Positions 9,001 to 15,200 of a stretch of DNA of 28,683 nt are shown here, one piece after another; position 1 is the stretch's first letter; the number at the start of each line of letters is the position of its first letter. The notes beneath the pieces were generated by a model. It was given only the letters and a program-made list of their open reading frames with translations, had not been told where the DNA came from and did no database searches. Origin of the DNA: Bacillota bacterium (GTDB lineage Bacteria > Bacillota > Clostridia > DSM-8532); NCBI GenBank assembly GCA_023440865.1, contig JAEXRM010000153.1:1-28683 (forward strand), given 5' to 3'. Both the position numbers and the translations under genes were made by a program.

Positions 9001-10107
9001 CGCGTCGCGGAGCCCGCGCGGCATGTGGTGCTGGAGGTTCGTGCGGGCGACACGGTCCTTGTCTCGATGAAAAAGATGCGCGTCGCCCCGGGCGAAATGG
9101 AATCGGTACCGCTCAAGGCCGAGTGGCTGGCGAGGGTGCCCGCCGGCGCGGCACTTGCCGTGCATGTCGTGCCGGGCGCAGCGCCCGCAGTCCGTGCCGG
9201 CGCCGGAACGGCCGCGCCGGCCGCCGTTCCCGAGGAAGCCTGCGCCGTTGCTCCCGCTGCGGGTACGGCCGTGCCGGCCTCCCCGGCGGAGATGCCGGAT
9301 CTCGCGGCCATCCGCTGCTTCGCCCTTGACATGGATGGCACCTTCTACCTGGGAGACAGCCTGCTCGAAACCTCCGCCGGCTTTCTTGACAAGCTGCACG
9401 CCCAGGGGCGGCAGTTCCTGTTCTTCACGAACAACTCCTCGAAGTCGCCGGCCGACTACCTGGCCAAGCTGGCGCGGATGGGCATCGCGGTCGAGCCCGG
9501 CCAGATGATGACATCGGGTGACGTGGCCGTCTCCTTCCTGCTGCGGGAGCGGGCGGGGAAGACGGTGTTCCTGCTGGGGACGCCGTCGTTGCGCGCACAG
9601 TTCCGCGAGGCCGGCATTCGTCTGATCGAACCGGCTCCCGGGTGGGCGCCGGCCATGGACGCACCCCGGGCGGACATCGTGATGGTCGGGTTCGACACCA
9701 CGCTGCAGTATGACGCCTTGTCCCAGGCCTGCTGGCACATCCGCGGGGGCGCCGAGTTCCTTGCGACGCACCTTGACTGGAACTGTCCGGTTGAGGGCGG
9801 CTTCATTCCCGATTGCGGCGCGATGTGCGCGTTGGTGGAGGCGTCCACCGGAAAGAAGCCGCGCTTCCTCGGCAAACCCTTCGCGGAGACCATGGAGGCC
9901 GTTCTCGAACGGACCGGCGCACGGCGGGAGACCGTCGCCTTCGTTGGCGACCGGCTCTACACCGATGTGGCGACCGGGGTGAACAACGGCGCTTCGGGCA
10001 TCCTGGTGCTGACGGGAGAGGCGGGATTGGCCGATATCGCGTCCTCGGACGTCAAACCCACCTGGGTTTTCCCGTCCCTGCGGGAGCTGGGCGAGGCCCT
10101 CGGCTGA
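6094..10107 (+). CDS. Four-domain fusion: GlpA-like dehydrogenase, BFD, FAD/NAD oxidoreductase, HAD-IIA phosphatase
   Basis: The protein has 1337 residues; the ATG at 6094 follows GGGGAGGGA. Residues 28-440 form a GlpA/LhgO-type FAD dehydrogenase (VGAGVIG at about 32-38, NSGIVHAGYD). Residues 465-510 are a BFD-like [2Fe-2S] domain (CRCET, then CQGGFC). Residues 590-1020 form a second FAD/NAD(P) oxidoreductase (IGGGPAGLAAA, GGILGQCIHPGFGLH). Residues 1072-1337 are a HAD-IIA phosphatase with DMDGT (Asp1079 start), FFTNNS and GDRLYTD (from 1285). Ala/Pro-rich linkers join the parts. In related bacteria the two oxidoreductases and DUF1667 are usually separate neighbouring genes for oxidising glycerol-3-phosphate to dihydroxyacetone phosphate. 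HAD-IIA enzymes include glycerol-3-phosphate and phosphoglycolate phosphatases. The substrate is inferred from family and context. A low-complexity insert occupies about residues 204-249. Confidence 0.9.
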   Translation: MQPNHGNAGAPDMRESVPPAIRHRGTYDVAIVGAGVIGAMIARELSKYRLRVVLIEKESDVAAETSSANSGIVHAGYDAEPGTVKARLNVEGTRLMPQVARELDVPFHAVGSLVLAFDAADETKLARLLDHGRRNGVPELRILPGDAVRAMEPAISPAVVSALHAPTAGIVCPYQLTVGATENAVANGVTLLRSWPVRRIRRIAETGDAGPLAAGDGEAGRTHLAEAGEAGRSLLPPDGASDSSSPPRFLLMSDAESLSARFVVNAAGLFADEVAAMVGDLSFRIHPRKGEYLLLDKTLGRTVRSVVFQTPGPMGKGILVTPTADGNLLLGPNAQDVPDKEDTETTFDGLRAVSVGARRSVPGVDTRAVIRSFAGLRAATAGGDFLIGPSQDVEGFFHVAGIDSPGLSSAPAIALAVCRGLGDIGLPLAERPDWNPLREKVRRFAEMDAAQRARAVAADPRFGHIVCRCETVTEAEIVDAIRRPAGAITLDGLKRRTRAGMGRCQGGFCTPRAVDILARELGISPDAVTKRGTGSNILAGPSKPEACPVRRPRPADAPAAGAGAPGTINGRVAAPASVAPLWTPPDTPPPARVSLAVIGGGPAGLAAAIEAKKNGIADVVILEREREPGGILGQCIHPGFGLHLFGEELTGPEYASRFIRQASEWGIPIYADTMVLDLGRDRRITAISSRYGHFTLEADAVVLAMGCRERAAGALSIPGARPAGIMTAGSAQRFINMEGYLPGRRLVILGSGDIGLIMARRLTLEGAEVPLVCEVLPYAGGLTRNIVQCLDDFGIPLKLSHTVVGLHGRDRLAGVTVARVDENRMPVPGTEFDVTCDTLLLSVGLIPENELSRAAGVPLDAVTGGPSVSMDMQTGVPGIFACGNVVHVHDLVDHVSEEGRLAGRCAAAWLKAGGIAQAADAADLADRVADFERSAIVPEIPVLAGTGVRYVLPRSVRMDGLQPESRLLFRVAEPARHVVLEVRAGDTVLVSMKKMRVAPGEMESVPLKAEWLARVPAGAALAVHVVPGAAPAVRAGAGTAAPAAVPEEACAVAPAAGTAVPASPAEMPDLAAIRCFALDMDGTFYLGDSLLETSAGFLDKLHAQGRQFLFFTNNSSKSPADYLAKLARMGIAVEPGQMMTSGDVAVSFLLRERAGKTVFLLGTPSLRAQFREAGIRLIEPAPGWAPAMDAPRADIVMVGFDTTLQYDALSQACWHIRGGAEFLATHLDWNCPVEGGFIPDCGAMCALVEASTGKKPRFLGKPFAETMEAVLERTGARRETVAFVGDRLYTDVATGVNNGASGILVLTGEAGLADIASSDVKPTWVFPSLRELGEALG

Positions 10108-10244
10108 AACGGGTCCGCAGGGGGCCGTGCGCCCGGATGCCACGGGCTCGCTGTGACGGAGCCGGGTTCAACGCGGCACCGGGCCTGCCGGCGGACGGGA
10201 TGGGCAAGGAATTGGTTGGCGGCCGGCTGCGAGAGGAGGATGTC

Positions 10245-10595
10245 ATGGAGATGATCTGTACGGTCTGCCCCACCGGGTGCGGCCTCACGGTCGATGTCGA
10301 GAACGGTTGCGTGACCCGCGTTTCCGGGAACCTGTGCAAGCGGGGGCATGCGCATGCGGTGGCGGAGGTGACCCGCCCGGTGCGGACGCTCACGACGACG
10401 GTGCGCCTGTGCGGCGGGGACCGGCCGCTGCTTCCGGTCCGCACGAACAGGCCGGTGCCGCGGGAGAGACTGCGCGAGATTGTGCGCCTGCTCAACGGGA
10501 TCACCGTTTCGGCACCGGTGGCGGAGGGAACAATCGTGATAGCGGATGTGCTCGGGACCGGTGCCGACGTTGTCGCGTCGCGCGCCATTCCCTGA
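10245..10595 (+). CDS. DUF1667 protein, partner of the glycerol-3-phosphate oxidoreductase
   Basis: The protein has 116 residues; the ATG at 10245 has GAGGAGG about 5 bases upstream. The N-terminus reads CTVCPTGC, with a further Cys in GNLCKRGHAHA, giving a four-cysteine set (Cys5, 8, 12 and 31) that could bind a metal or Fe-S cluster. This pattern and the short length match DUF1667. Proteins of this family are regularly encoded next to GlpA-like and FAD/NAD oxidoreductase genes in anaerobic Bacillota, as here, and are thought to serve in the same electron-transfer complex. The gene starts 137 bases after the fusion gene on the same strand, with no terminator between, so it is probably co-transcribed. 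Confidence 0.85.
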   Translation: MEMICTVCPTGCGLTVDVENGCVTRVSGNLCKRGHAHAVAEVTRPVRTLTTTVRLCGGDRPLLPVRTNRPVPRERLREIVRLLNGITVSAPVAEGTIVIADVLGTGADVVASRAIP

Positions 10596-10665
10596 TGGCG
10601 CGTTCCGTCGGGGCCGTGCCACCCCTTACGGCACGACCGCCATACTGCATGCCTGCGAGGTGCTT

Positions 10666-11586
10666 ATGAGACTGATCACGCGTTCGGATTTCGATGGACT
10701 GGCCTGCGGAGCCCTGCTCAAGGAGGCGGGCGTCATCGACGAGTGGAAATTCGTCCATCCCAAGGACCTGCAGGATGGCCTGGTGGAGGTCGGGGAGAAC
10801 GACGTGCTGGCCAATGTCCCATTTGTCGAGGGCTGCGGCCTGTGGTTCGACCACCATTCAAGCGAGCACGAGCGCAATGCGCTTGCCGGCCGCTTCAAGG
10901 GGGACAGCCGGCTCACCCCGTCGGCGGCCCACATCATCTATGACTATTATGGCGGTGCGCAGCGGTTCCCGCAGTTCGGCGAGATGCTTGCGGGCGTCGA
11001 CCGCGTCGATTCGGGCAACCTGACGGCGGAGGAGATCCTCGACCCGCAGGGCTGGGTGCTGCTCGGCTTCATGATGGATCCGCGCACGGGGCTGGGGCGG
11101 TTCCGCAATTTCCGCATCAGCAACTACCAGCTGATGGAGCAGCTGATGGAAGCCTGCCGGACCATGGACATCAGCCAGATCCTCGCGCTGCCGGACGTGC
11201 GGGAACGCGTGCTGCTCTACCGCGAGCAGGACGCGCTGTTCCGCGCCATGATCACGGAGCACACCCGGCTTGCCGGCAACGTCATCCTCACCGACCTGCG
11301 TGGCGTCGAACCCATCTACACAGGCAACCGGTTCCTGCTGTACAGCCTGTTTCCCGGTGGGAATGTGTCGGTCTGGCTGGTCGACGGCCGGGCAAGGCAG
11401 AACGTGGCCATCGCCGTGGGGTACAGCGTGCTCAACCGCTCCTGCACGGCCGATGTGGGCTCGCTGATGCTGCGGTATGGCGGCGGCGGACACCGCAAGG
11501 TCGGCACCTGCCAGGTGCCGTACGCGGACGCGGATCGTGTGATGGCGGAGCTTGTCGCCGAGCTCACCGATGTGGACATGGGATGA
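10666..11586 (+). CDS. DHH-family phosphoesterase (exopolyphosphatase-like)
   Basis: The protein has 306 residues; the ATG at 10666 has GAGG 5 bases upstream. The N-terminal RSDFDGLACGALL motif and FDHHSSE (DHH at 62-64) supply metal-binding aspartates and histidines of the DHH superfamily. Near the C-terminus RYGGGGHRKVGTC matches the DHHA1 substrate-binding glycine motif. The family includes RecJ, oligoribonuclease NrnA, cyclic-dinucleotide phosphodiesterases and polyphosphatases. This one most resembles the cytosolic group labelled exopolyphosphatase-related; its substrate cannot be deduced. There are no membrane segments. It follows the DUF1667 gene by 70 bases on the same strand and may belong to its transcript. 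Confidence 0.85.
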   Translation: MRLITRSDFDGLACGALLKEAGVIDEWKFVHPKDLQDGLVEVGENDVLANVPFVEGCGLWFDHHSSEHERNALAGRFKGDSRLTPSAAHIIYDYYGGAQRFPQFGEMLAGVDRVDSGNLTAEEILDPQGWVLLGFMMDPRTGLGRFRNFRISNYQLMEQLMEACRTMDISQILALPDVRERVLLYREQDALFRAMITEHTRLAGNVILTDLRGVEPIYTGNRFLLYSLFPGGNVSVWLVDGRARQNVAIAVGYSVLNRSCTADVGSLMLRYGGGGHRKVGTCQVPYADADRVMAELVAELTDVDMG

Positions 11587-11594
11587 AACTCGCC

Positions 11595-11692
11595 ATGCGC
11601 GTCACGCCATGCGCATCACGCCATGCGCATCACGCCATGTGCGTCATGCCATGTGCGTCATGCCATGTGCATCACGCCATGTGCGTCATGCC
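11595..11692. repeat. Seven-copy 14-bp tandem repeat
   Basis: Seven uninterrupted 14-base units fit ATGYGCRTCAYGCC and start at 11595, 11609, 11623, 11637, 11651, 11665 and 11679. Variation is nearly confined to transitions at three positions. The array begins 8 bases after the DHH stop codon and lies between convergent genes, so it would form the 3' untranslated region of the DHH transcript. There are no spacers, so it is not a CRISPR array. Confidence 0.9.
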
Positions 11693-11744
11693 GCATGAAT
11701 GGCCCATGTGGGGAAGCCGCATGAATGGCCCATGTGGGGAAGCC
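11693..11744. repeat. Two 26-bp tandem repeats next to the 14-bp array
   Basis: The unit beginning GCATGAATGGCCCATGTGGG occurs twice (11693-11718 and 11719-11744). A hybrid unit at 11745-11758 returns to the CACGCC ending of the 14-bp array and contains the stop codon of the convergent FlhG-like gene. Confidence 0.85.
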
Positions 11745-11751
11745 GCATGAA

Positions 11752-12888
11752 TCACGCCATGTGAAGCAGTCGCATGAAGCGTCCGACGAAGCCTGTCTCC
11801 GTCGGACGTTTTTCTTCTGCGCCCGTCCGCTGCGCCACCGGGCGCGACCGGCATTCGGTCTCGGCGATGCCCCGCAGGCAGCGGGCGACGTCGCTTTCGG
11901 GCCGCGACGCCATGAAGGGCACCTGCTCGCGGATGGACCGGCCGACAGCCTTGGATTCGGGCATGCAGCCGATGGGCGTGATGGTGTAGTCGAGGAAGTT
12001 CCGGATGACGCGCGAGACCCGTTTCATGACATCGGCGCCTTCGGCGTTCGATTCGCACTTGTTGATGAGCAGCTTGAGCCGCAGCTTCGGGTCCTCCTCG
12101 AGGATGACCTTGACGATGGAGTAGGCGTCGGTGATGGCGTGCGGCTCCGGCGTGGTGACGACGATGGTCTCGTCGGCCGCGTGGATGAACGCGGTGACAT
12201 TGCGGGAGAGGCCCGCCCCGGTATCGATGAGCACATGGTCGTACTGGGAGGCGAGCCAGGTGAAGCCGGCGGTGATGCGCTGCAGCTGCGTGGGCGACAG
12301 GGCGCCGAGCTTGGCCATGCCGCTGCCGCCGGCGATGATGTCGAAGCCGTAGTCCGTGCGGGTGATGACCTCGTGCATGTTGCGGCCGCCGTCCATCACG
12401 TCGACGATGCCGTAGCGCGAGGAGGCCTTGATGAGGACGTCGACATTGGCCATGCCGAGGTCGGCGTCGAAGAGCAGCACACGCAGCCCCTGCTCCGCCA
12501 GCGCGACGGCGTAGTTGATGGTGAAGCTGGTCTTGCCGACGCCGCCCTTGCCGCTGGTGACGGCGGTGAACTTGCAGCGTGAACCGTCTGCCGGCCCGTC
12601 GGTTACGGCCGTGATGACGGAGGGCGATCGAAGACACAGGGAACCGCGCGCCGGATCGCGTCCGACCACTTCGGTATCGAACCGGCAGGCGCCATCGGGC
12701 GTCTGCACCTGCAGCTGCAGCTTTTCGCCGGCCGGCAATGGCACGGAAAGCCCCTTGAGCGAGGGGGTCGCGATGTCGAGGCGGGTTTCGCTCACAGCCA
12801 GGATGTGGCTGTCATAAGTATTCCGGAGGGATGCGGAGCTCGTGGTCAGCCTGATGGGCTGCCCGGGACGGAGGCTGTCGATGCGCAT
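11752..12888 (-). CDS. FlhG/MinD-like ATPase with N-terminal PilZN (YcgR-N) domain
   Basis: The protein has 378 residues from the ATG at 12888, which has AGGAGA 6 bases upstream. Residues 1-95 look like the PilZN/YcgR N-terminal beta domain (SHILAVSETRLDIATP, then VPLPAGEKLQLQV). From about 105 a deviant Walker A P-loop (SGKGGVGKTSF, 112-122), FDADLGMANVD and LIDTGAGLS identify a ParA/MinD family ATPase. TPEPHAITDAYSIVK is typical of the FlhG/YlxH group, which sets flagellar number and place. The DQAxxLR motif of classic FlhG, used to stimulate FlhF, is absent; the PilZN domain stands in its place. No flagellar gene is nearby. The last dozen codons overlap a terminator for the opposite strand, and the stop codon lies in a repeat. 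Confidence 0.88.
   Translation of the reverse strand: MRIDSLRPGQPIRLTTSSASLRNTYDSHILAVSETRLDIATPSLKGLSVPLPAGEKLQLQVQTPDGACRFDTEVVGRDPARGSLCLRSPSVITAVTDGPADGSRCKFTAVTSGKGGVGKTSFTINYAVALAEQGLRVLLFDADLGMANVDVLIKASSRYGIVDVMDGGRNMHEVITRTDYGFDIIAGGSGMAKLGALSPTQLQRITAGFTWLASQYDHVLIDTGAGLSRNVTAFIHAADETIVVTTPEPHAITDAYSIVKVILEEDPKLRLKLLINKCESNAEGADVMKRVSRVIRNFLDYTITPIGCMPESKAVGRSIREQVPFMASRPESDVARCLRGIAETECRSRPVAQRTGAEEKRPTETGFVGRFMRLLHMA
11780..11813 (+). terminator. Intrinsic terminator embedded in the convergent FlhG-like gene
   Basis: CGTCCGACG (11780-11788) and CGTCGGACG (11800-11808) form a perfect 9-bp stem with an 11-base loop, followed by TTTTT at 11809-11813 on the plus strand. It should end the DHH transcript about 195 bases after the stop codon. 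The bases also encode residues near the C-terminus of the convergent ATPase. No T-run is present on the minus-strand side. Confidence 0.8.
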
Positions 12889-12982
12889 GTCCTTCTCCTG
12901 ACTGGCCGTGCGGCGGAACGCGTCGGGGCAACGGTTGCGGTGCGGCGCGAGAGCTGTCCGGCTGCCGCGCGCATGCCCCTTC

Positions 12983-13011
12983 ATTTTATCGGAGCTGCCG
13001 GGAAACTGCAA
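12983..13011 (-). promoter_or_regulatory. Promoter of the FlhG-like gene
   Basis: Read on the minus strand, TTGCAG (13011-13006) and TAAAAT (12988-12983) are separated by 17 bases. Transcription would start near 12976, giving a leader of about 90 nt before the ATG at 12888. It lies back to back with the rightward promoter at 13029. Confidence 0.6.
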
Positions 13012-13028
13012 ATGTAACGTCCCTGAAA

Positions 13029-13057
13029 TTGCCATGCGGTCATGTGCCATGTACAAT
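13029..13057 (+). promoter_or_regulatory. Promoter of the SLH-transglutaminase gene
   Basis: TTGCCA (13029-13034) and TACAAT (13052-13057) are separated by exactly 17 bases. The start site near 13064 leaves a very short leader before the ATG at 13080, which still contains the GGGGG ribosome binding site. Confidence 0.65.
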
Positions 13058-13079
13058 GGTCCCGATGGGGGTTGAACGC

Positions 13080-14492
13080 ATGATGTTTCGGACGCACAAA
13101 CGAAAACTTGCCGCGCTGGGGGCGGCCTGCCTGCTTGCGGCCACAGCCGCCTCGCCGGGGCCGCTTCCGGCCCGCGCGCTTGCCGTCCCGAACACAACCG
13201 CATCCACGATCGCCGGGACTTCCGCAACCACCGGCCCGGATGCCGCCGCGGAGTCCGCGGCCGGCGAGCTGCATGCCCTCACGCTGTTCATGGGCACCGA
13301 CAAGGGCTATGATCTGTACCGCGGCACCACGCGCGCCGAGGGGGCCGTCATGCTGGTCCGCCTGCTGGGGCTCAAGTCCGATGCGGCGACCGGTACCGCC
13401 CATCCGTTCACGGATGTGCCCGCTTGGGCGTCCGGCTCCGTGTCGCTGCTGTGGCAGAAGGGGTTGACGACCGGCGTGTCGGCCGACCGGTACGGTGCGG
13501 CGGAGCCGCTATCCGGACGTCAGTACTGCACCTTCCTGCTGCGGGCGCTGCAGCGCGCCGATGGCGCGGCGGCATACCGCGATGCGGTGGCGACGGCAAG
13601 GACCCTGCGCCTCATCGACGCGAACAGCCTGGTGCTTGCCGATCCGGATGCGCCCGTGCGCCGCGCGGATCTGGTGGTGATGTCGCGCAACGCCCTTGCG
13701 GCAACGGTTGGATCCGGTTCCCGCACGTTGCTCGACAACCTGGTGGTGGCGCGGAGGGTGCCGGCGGACGCCGCCGGCCGATGGCTCGCCGCGCGCCTTG
13801 CACCGTCCATCCTGGGCGCTGCGGCCGGCGGTTACGACCAGGTCCGGCTCCTCCACGACTGGCTGGTGAACCGAAACCAGTACGGCTGGCTGCCGGTGTC
13901 CGATGATCCGAACCGCACGCTGTCCGGAGAGGCATATGCGGCCCTGTCCCTGGGAACCGGCGTGTGCGGGGCCTATTCCCGCGCCATGCAGTACCTGTGC
14001 GATGTGGCGGGCGTTCCCTGCGCCGTCGTGCAGGGGCAGGCGAGCGGCACGTCCGGGTGGACGGGTCACGCCTGGAACCAGGTGCGGATCGATGGCGCCT
14101 GGTACCACCTCGACGTGACCTTCGACGACCCGATCGGCACACAGACGCTCCGCTACAACTACTTCAACGTCACCGACACCGACCTGGCCCGCGACCACGC
14201 CTGGGACCGCGCGGCATGGCCGGCCTGCACCGCGACGGCCGCAAACTGGTTTGTCCGCAACGGCTCCGTCGTCAGCTCCGTCTCCGAGCTCGAGGAAAGC
14301 CTGCTTGCGGTGGTCGGGCGGCGCGGCACCGAGCTCACCGTCCGCGCGGTGCCGTTCTCCCCGGGCTACAGCGATGCCACGATCCGCGGCATCCTGGTTG
14401 ACACGGGTGTCGTGTCCGGCTACACCCAGAGCCTCGACCCGGTGATGGGGGTGATCCGTGTGTCCAAGCTGACCTACTTCCCGGATGCCTGA
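13080..14492 (+). CDS. Secreted SLH-domain transglutaminase-like protein
   Basis: The protein has 470 residues; the ATG at 13080 fits the promoter and a GGGGG ribosome binding site. The N-terminus is a signal peptide (basic FRTHKRK, hydrophobic ALGAACLLAATAA, cleavage probably after ARALA at 31-35), followed by a Thr/Ala-rich stretch. Residues 65-230 carry SLH-like segments (TTRAEGAVMLVRLLG, then HPFTDVPAWA and LWQKGLTTGVS), which bind cell-wall polymers. Residues 255-390 form a transglutaminase-like domain with a Cys-His-Asp triad: Cys296 in GVCGAYS, His330 in GHAWNQV and Asp345 in HLDVTFDDP. Bacterial members are mostly cysteine proteases or cross-linkers at the cell surface; which one applies here is unknown. 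Confidence 0.9.
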   Translation: MMFRTHKRKLAALGAACLLAATAASPGPLPARALAVPNTTASTIAGTSATTGPDAAAESAAGELHALTLFMGTDKGYDLYRGTTRAEGAVMLVRLLGLKSDAATGTAHPFTDVPAWASGSVSLLWQKGLTTGVSADRYGAAEPLSGRQYCTFLLRALQRADGAAAYRDAVATARTLRLIDANSLVLADPDAPVRRADLVVMSRNALAATVGSGSRTLLDNLVVARRVPADAAGRWLAARLAPSILGAAAGGYDQVRLLHDWLVNRNQYGWLPVSDDPNRTLSGEAYAALSLGTGVCGAYSRAMQYLCDVAGVPCAVVQGQASGTSGWTGHAWNQVRIDGAWYHLDVTFDDPIGTQTLRYNYFNVTDTDLARDHAWDRAAWPACTATAANWFVRNGSVVSSVSELEESLLAVVGRRGTELTVRAVPFSPGYSDATIRGILVDTGVVSGYTQSLDPVMGVIRVSKLTYFPDA

Positions 14493-14508
14493 GCGGTTCG
14501 GTTCCGCG

Positions 14509-14568
14509 CCGCAATGTGAGCGGCTGAGGCCTGAATCCCGCTCGTGGAAGGGGTTGCGGACTTTTTTT
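14509..14568 (+). terminator. Probable terminator of the SLH-transglutaminase gene
   Basis: A two-part stem is visible. CCGCAA (14509-14514) pairs with TTGCGG (14554-14559), and inside it GAGCGG (14518-14523) pairs with CCGCTC (14538-14543). Seven T residues follow at 14562-14568. The large internal loop lowers confidence. Confidence 0.5.
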
Positions 14569-14587
14569 CATTTTTGTTTGGAGAGTG

Positions 14588-14616
14588 TTGACTTTGCAAA
14601 AGGGATCTCGTATACT
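14588..14616 (+). promoter_or_regulatory. Strong promoter of the tRNA cluster
   Basis: TTGACT (14588-14593) and TATACT (14611-14616) with a 17-base spacer form the best promoter in the window. The start near 14623 lies about 36 bases before tRNA-Val. Confidence 0.8.
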
Positions 14617-14658
14617 GATTAAGCGCCGCCGAGATGCGGGGCAAAAGTCCTGGAACAC

Positions 14659-14734
14659 GGGAGCATAGCTCAGCTGGGAGAGCGTCTGCCTTACAAGCAG
14701 GATGTCACAGGTTCGAGCCCTGTTGTTCCCACCA
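14659..14734 (+). tRNA. tRNA-Val (anticodon TAC)
   Basis: The gene is 76 bases including an encoded CCA. The acceptor stem pairs GGGAGCA with TGTTCCC (one G-T pair). The anticodon loop CTTACAA reads TAC, and the T-loop is GTTCGAG. It is the first gene of a tRNA cluster. Confidence 0.95.
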
Positions 14735-14740
14735 AATAGT

Positions 14741-14817
14741 GGCCCGGTAGTTCAGTCGGTTAGAACGCTAGCCTGTCACGCTAGAGGTCGAGGGTTCGAG
14801 CCCCTTCCGGGTCGCCA
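14741..14817 (+). tRNA. tRNA-Asp (anticodon GTC)
   Basis: The gene is 77 bases including CCA. The acceptor stem pairs GGCCCGG with CCGGGTC (one G-T pair). The stem CTAGC/GCTAG encloses the loop CTGTCAC with anticodon GTC. Confidence 0.95.
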
Positions 14818-14821
14818 TTTT

Positions 14822-14897
<76 letters not shown>

Positions 14898-14900
14898 TAT

Positions 14901-14975
14901 GCGGAATTAACTCAGTGGTAGAGTGTCACCTTGCCAAGGTGAAAGTCGCGAGTTCGAATCTCGTATTCCGCTCCA
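14901..14975 (+). tRNA. tRNA-Gly (anticodon GCC), copy 1
   Basis: The gene is 75 bases including CCA. The acceptor stem pairs GCGGAAT with ATTCCGC. The anticodon loop TTGCCAA reads GCC, and the T-loop is the normal TTCGAAT. Confidence 0.95.
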
Positions 14976-14978
14976 AAC

Positions 14979-15043
14979 GGGCTGTTTCGGACACATGTCC
15001 GGAACAGCCCTGAACTCGACACAACACCTGTCGTCCGACAGGT
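14979..15043 (+). other. Two hairpins in the spacer between the duplicated tRNA-Gly genes
   Basis: The first is a 14-bp stem with one G-T pair, from GGGCTGTTTCGGAC (14979-14992) to GTCCGGAACAGCCC (14997-15010), with loop ACAT. The second pairs ACCTGTC (15026-15032) with GACAGGT (15037-15043). Neither is followed by a T-run. They may be partial terminators, RNase processing sites or relics of an older operon end. Confidence 0.6.
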
Positions 15044-15050
15044 TGCATAT

Positions 15051-15125
15051 GCGGAATTAACTCAGTGGTAGAGTGTCACCTTGCCAAGGTGAAAGTCGCG
15101 AGTCCGAATCTCGTATTCCGCTCCA
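15051..15125 (+). tRNA. tRNA-Gly (anticodon GCC), copy 2 with altered T-loop
   Basis: The gene is identical to copy 1 over 75 bases except for one change. The T-loop reads TCCGAAT instead of TTCGAAT, so position 55 (window base 15104), a pseudouridine in nearly all elongator tRNAs, is C. The acceptor stem, D-arm, anticodon GCC and CCA are intact. The five bases before the gene also match copy 1, so it is a recent duplication 150 bases downstream. It may be functional, specialised or decaying. Confidence 0.85.
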
Positions 15126-15128
15126 CAA

Positions 15129-15160
15129 GAAGCGCCGACCGGTTTCCGGGACGGCGCTTC
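15129..15160 (+). terminator. Hairpin ending the tRNA cluster
   Basis: GAAGCGCCG (15129-15137) and CGGCGCTTC (15152-15160) form a perfect 9-bp stem starting 3 bases after the last tRNA. No T-run follows, so termination efficiency is uncertain, but the position fits the end of the operon. Confidence 0.5.
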
Positions 15161-15200
15161 CTGCATGTGTGGCGCGTTTGCGGGTTCGCCCCGCGCCGGC

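Noticed and set aside
5424..10143. Very long minus-strand open frames of 826 and 889 codons opposite the fusion gene
   Set aside because: They arise from high-GC codon bias on the plus strand. They lack recognisable domains, and the plus-strand frame has full catalytic motifs of four families.
11595..11744. Repeat array considered as a CRISPR
   Set aside because: Units are 14 bp and directly adjacent, with no spacers and no cas genes. It is a simple tandem array.
13080..14492. Calling the SLH protein a true protein cross-linking transglutaminase
   Set aside because: The Cys-His-Asp triad is shared with proteases of the same fold, and the sequence does not tell them apart.
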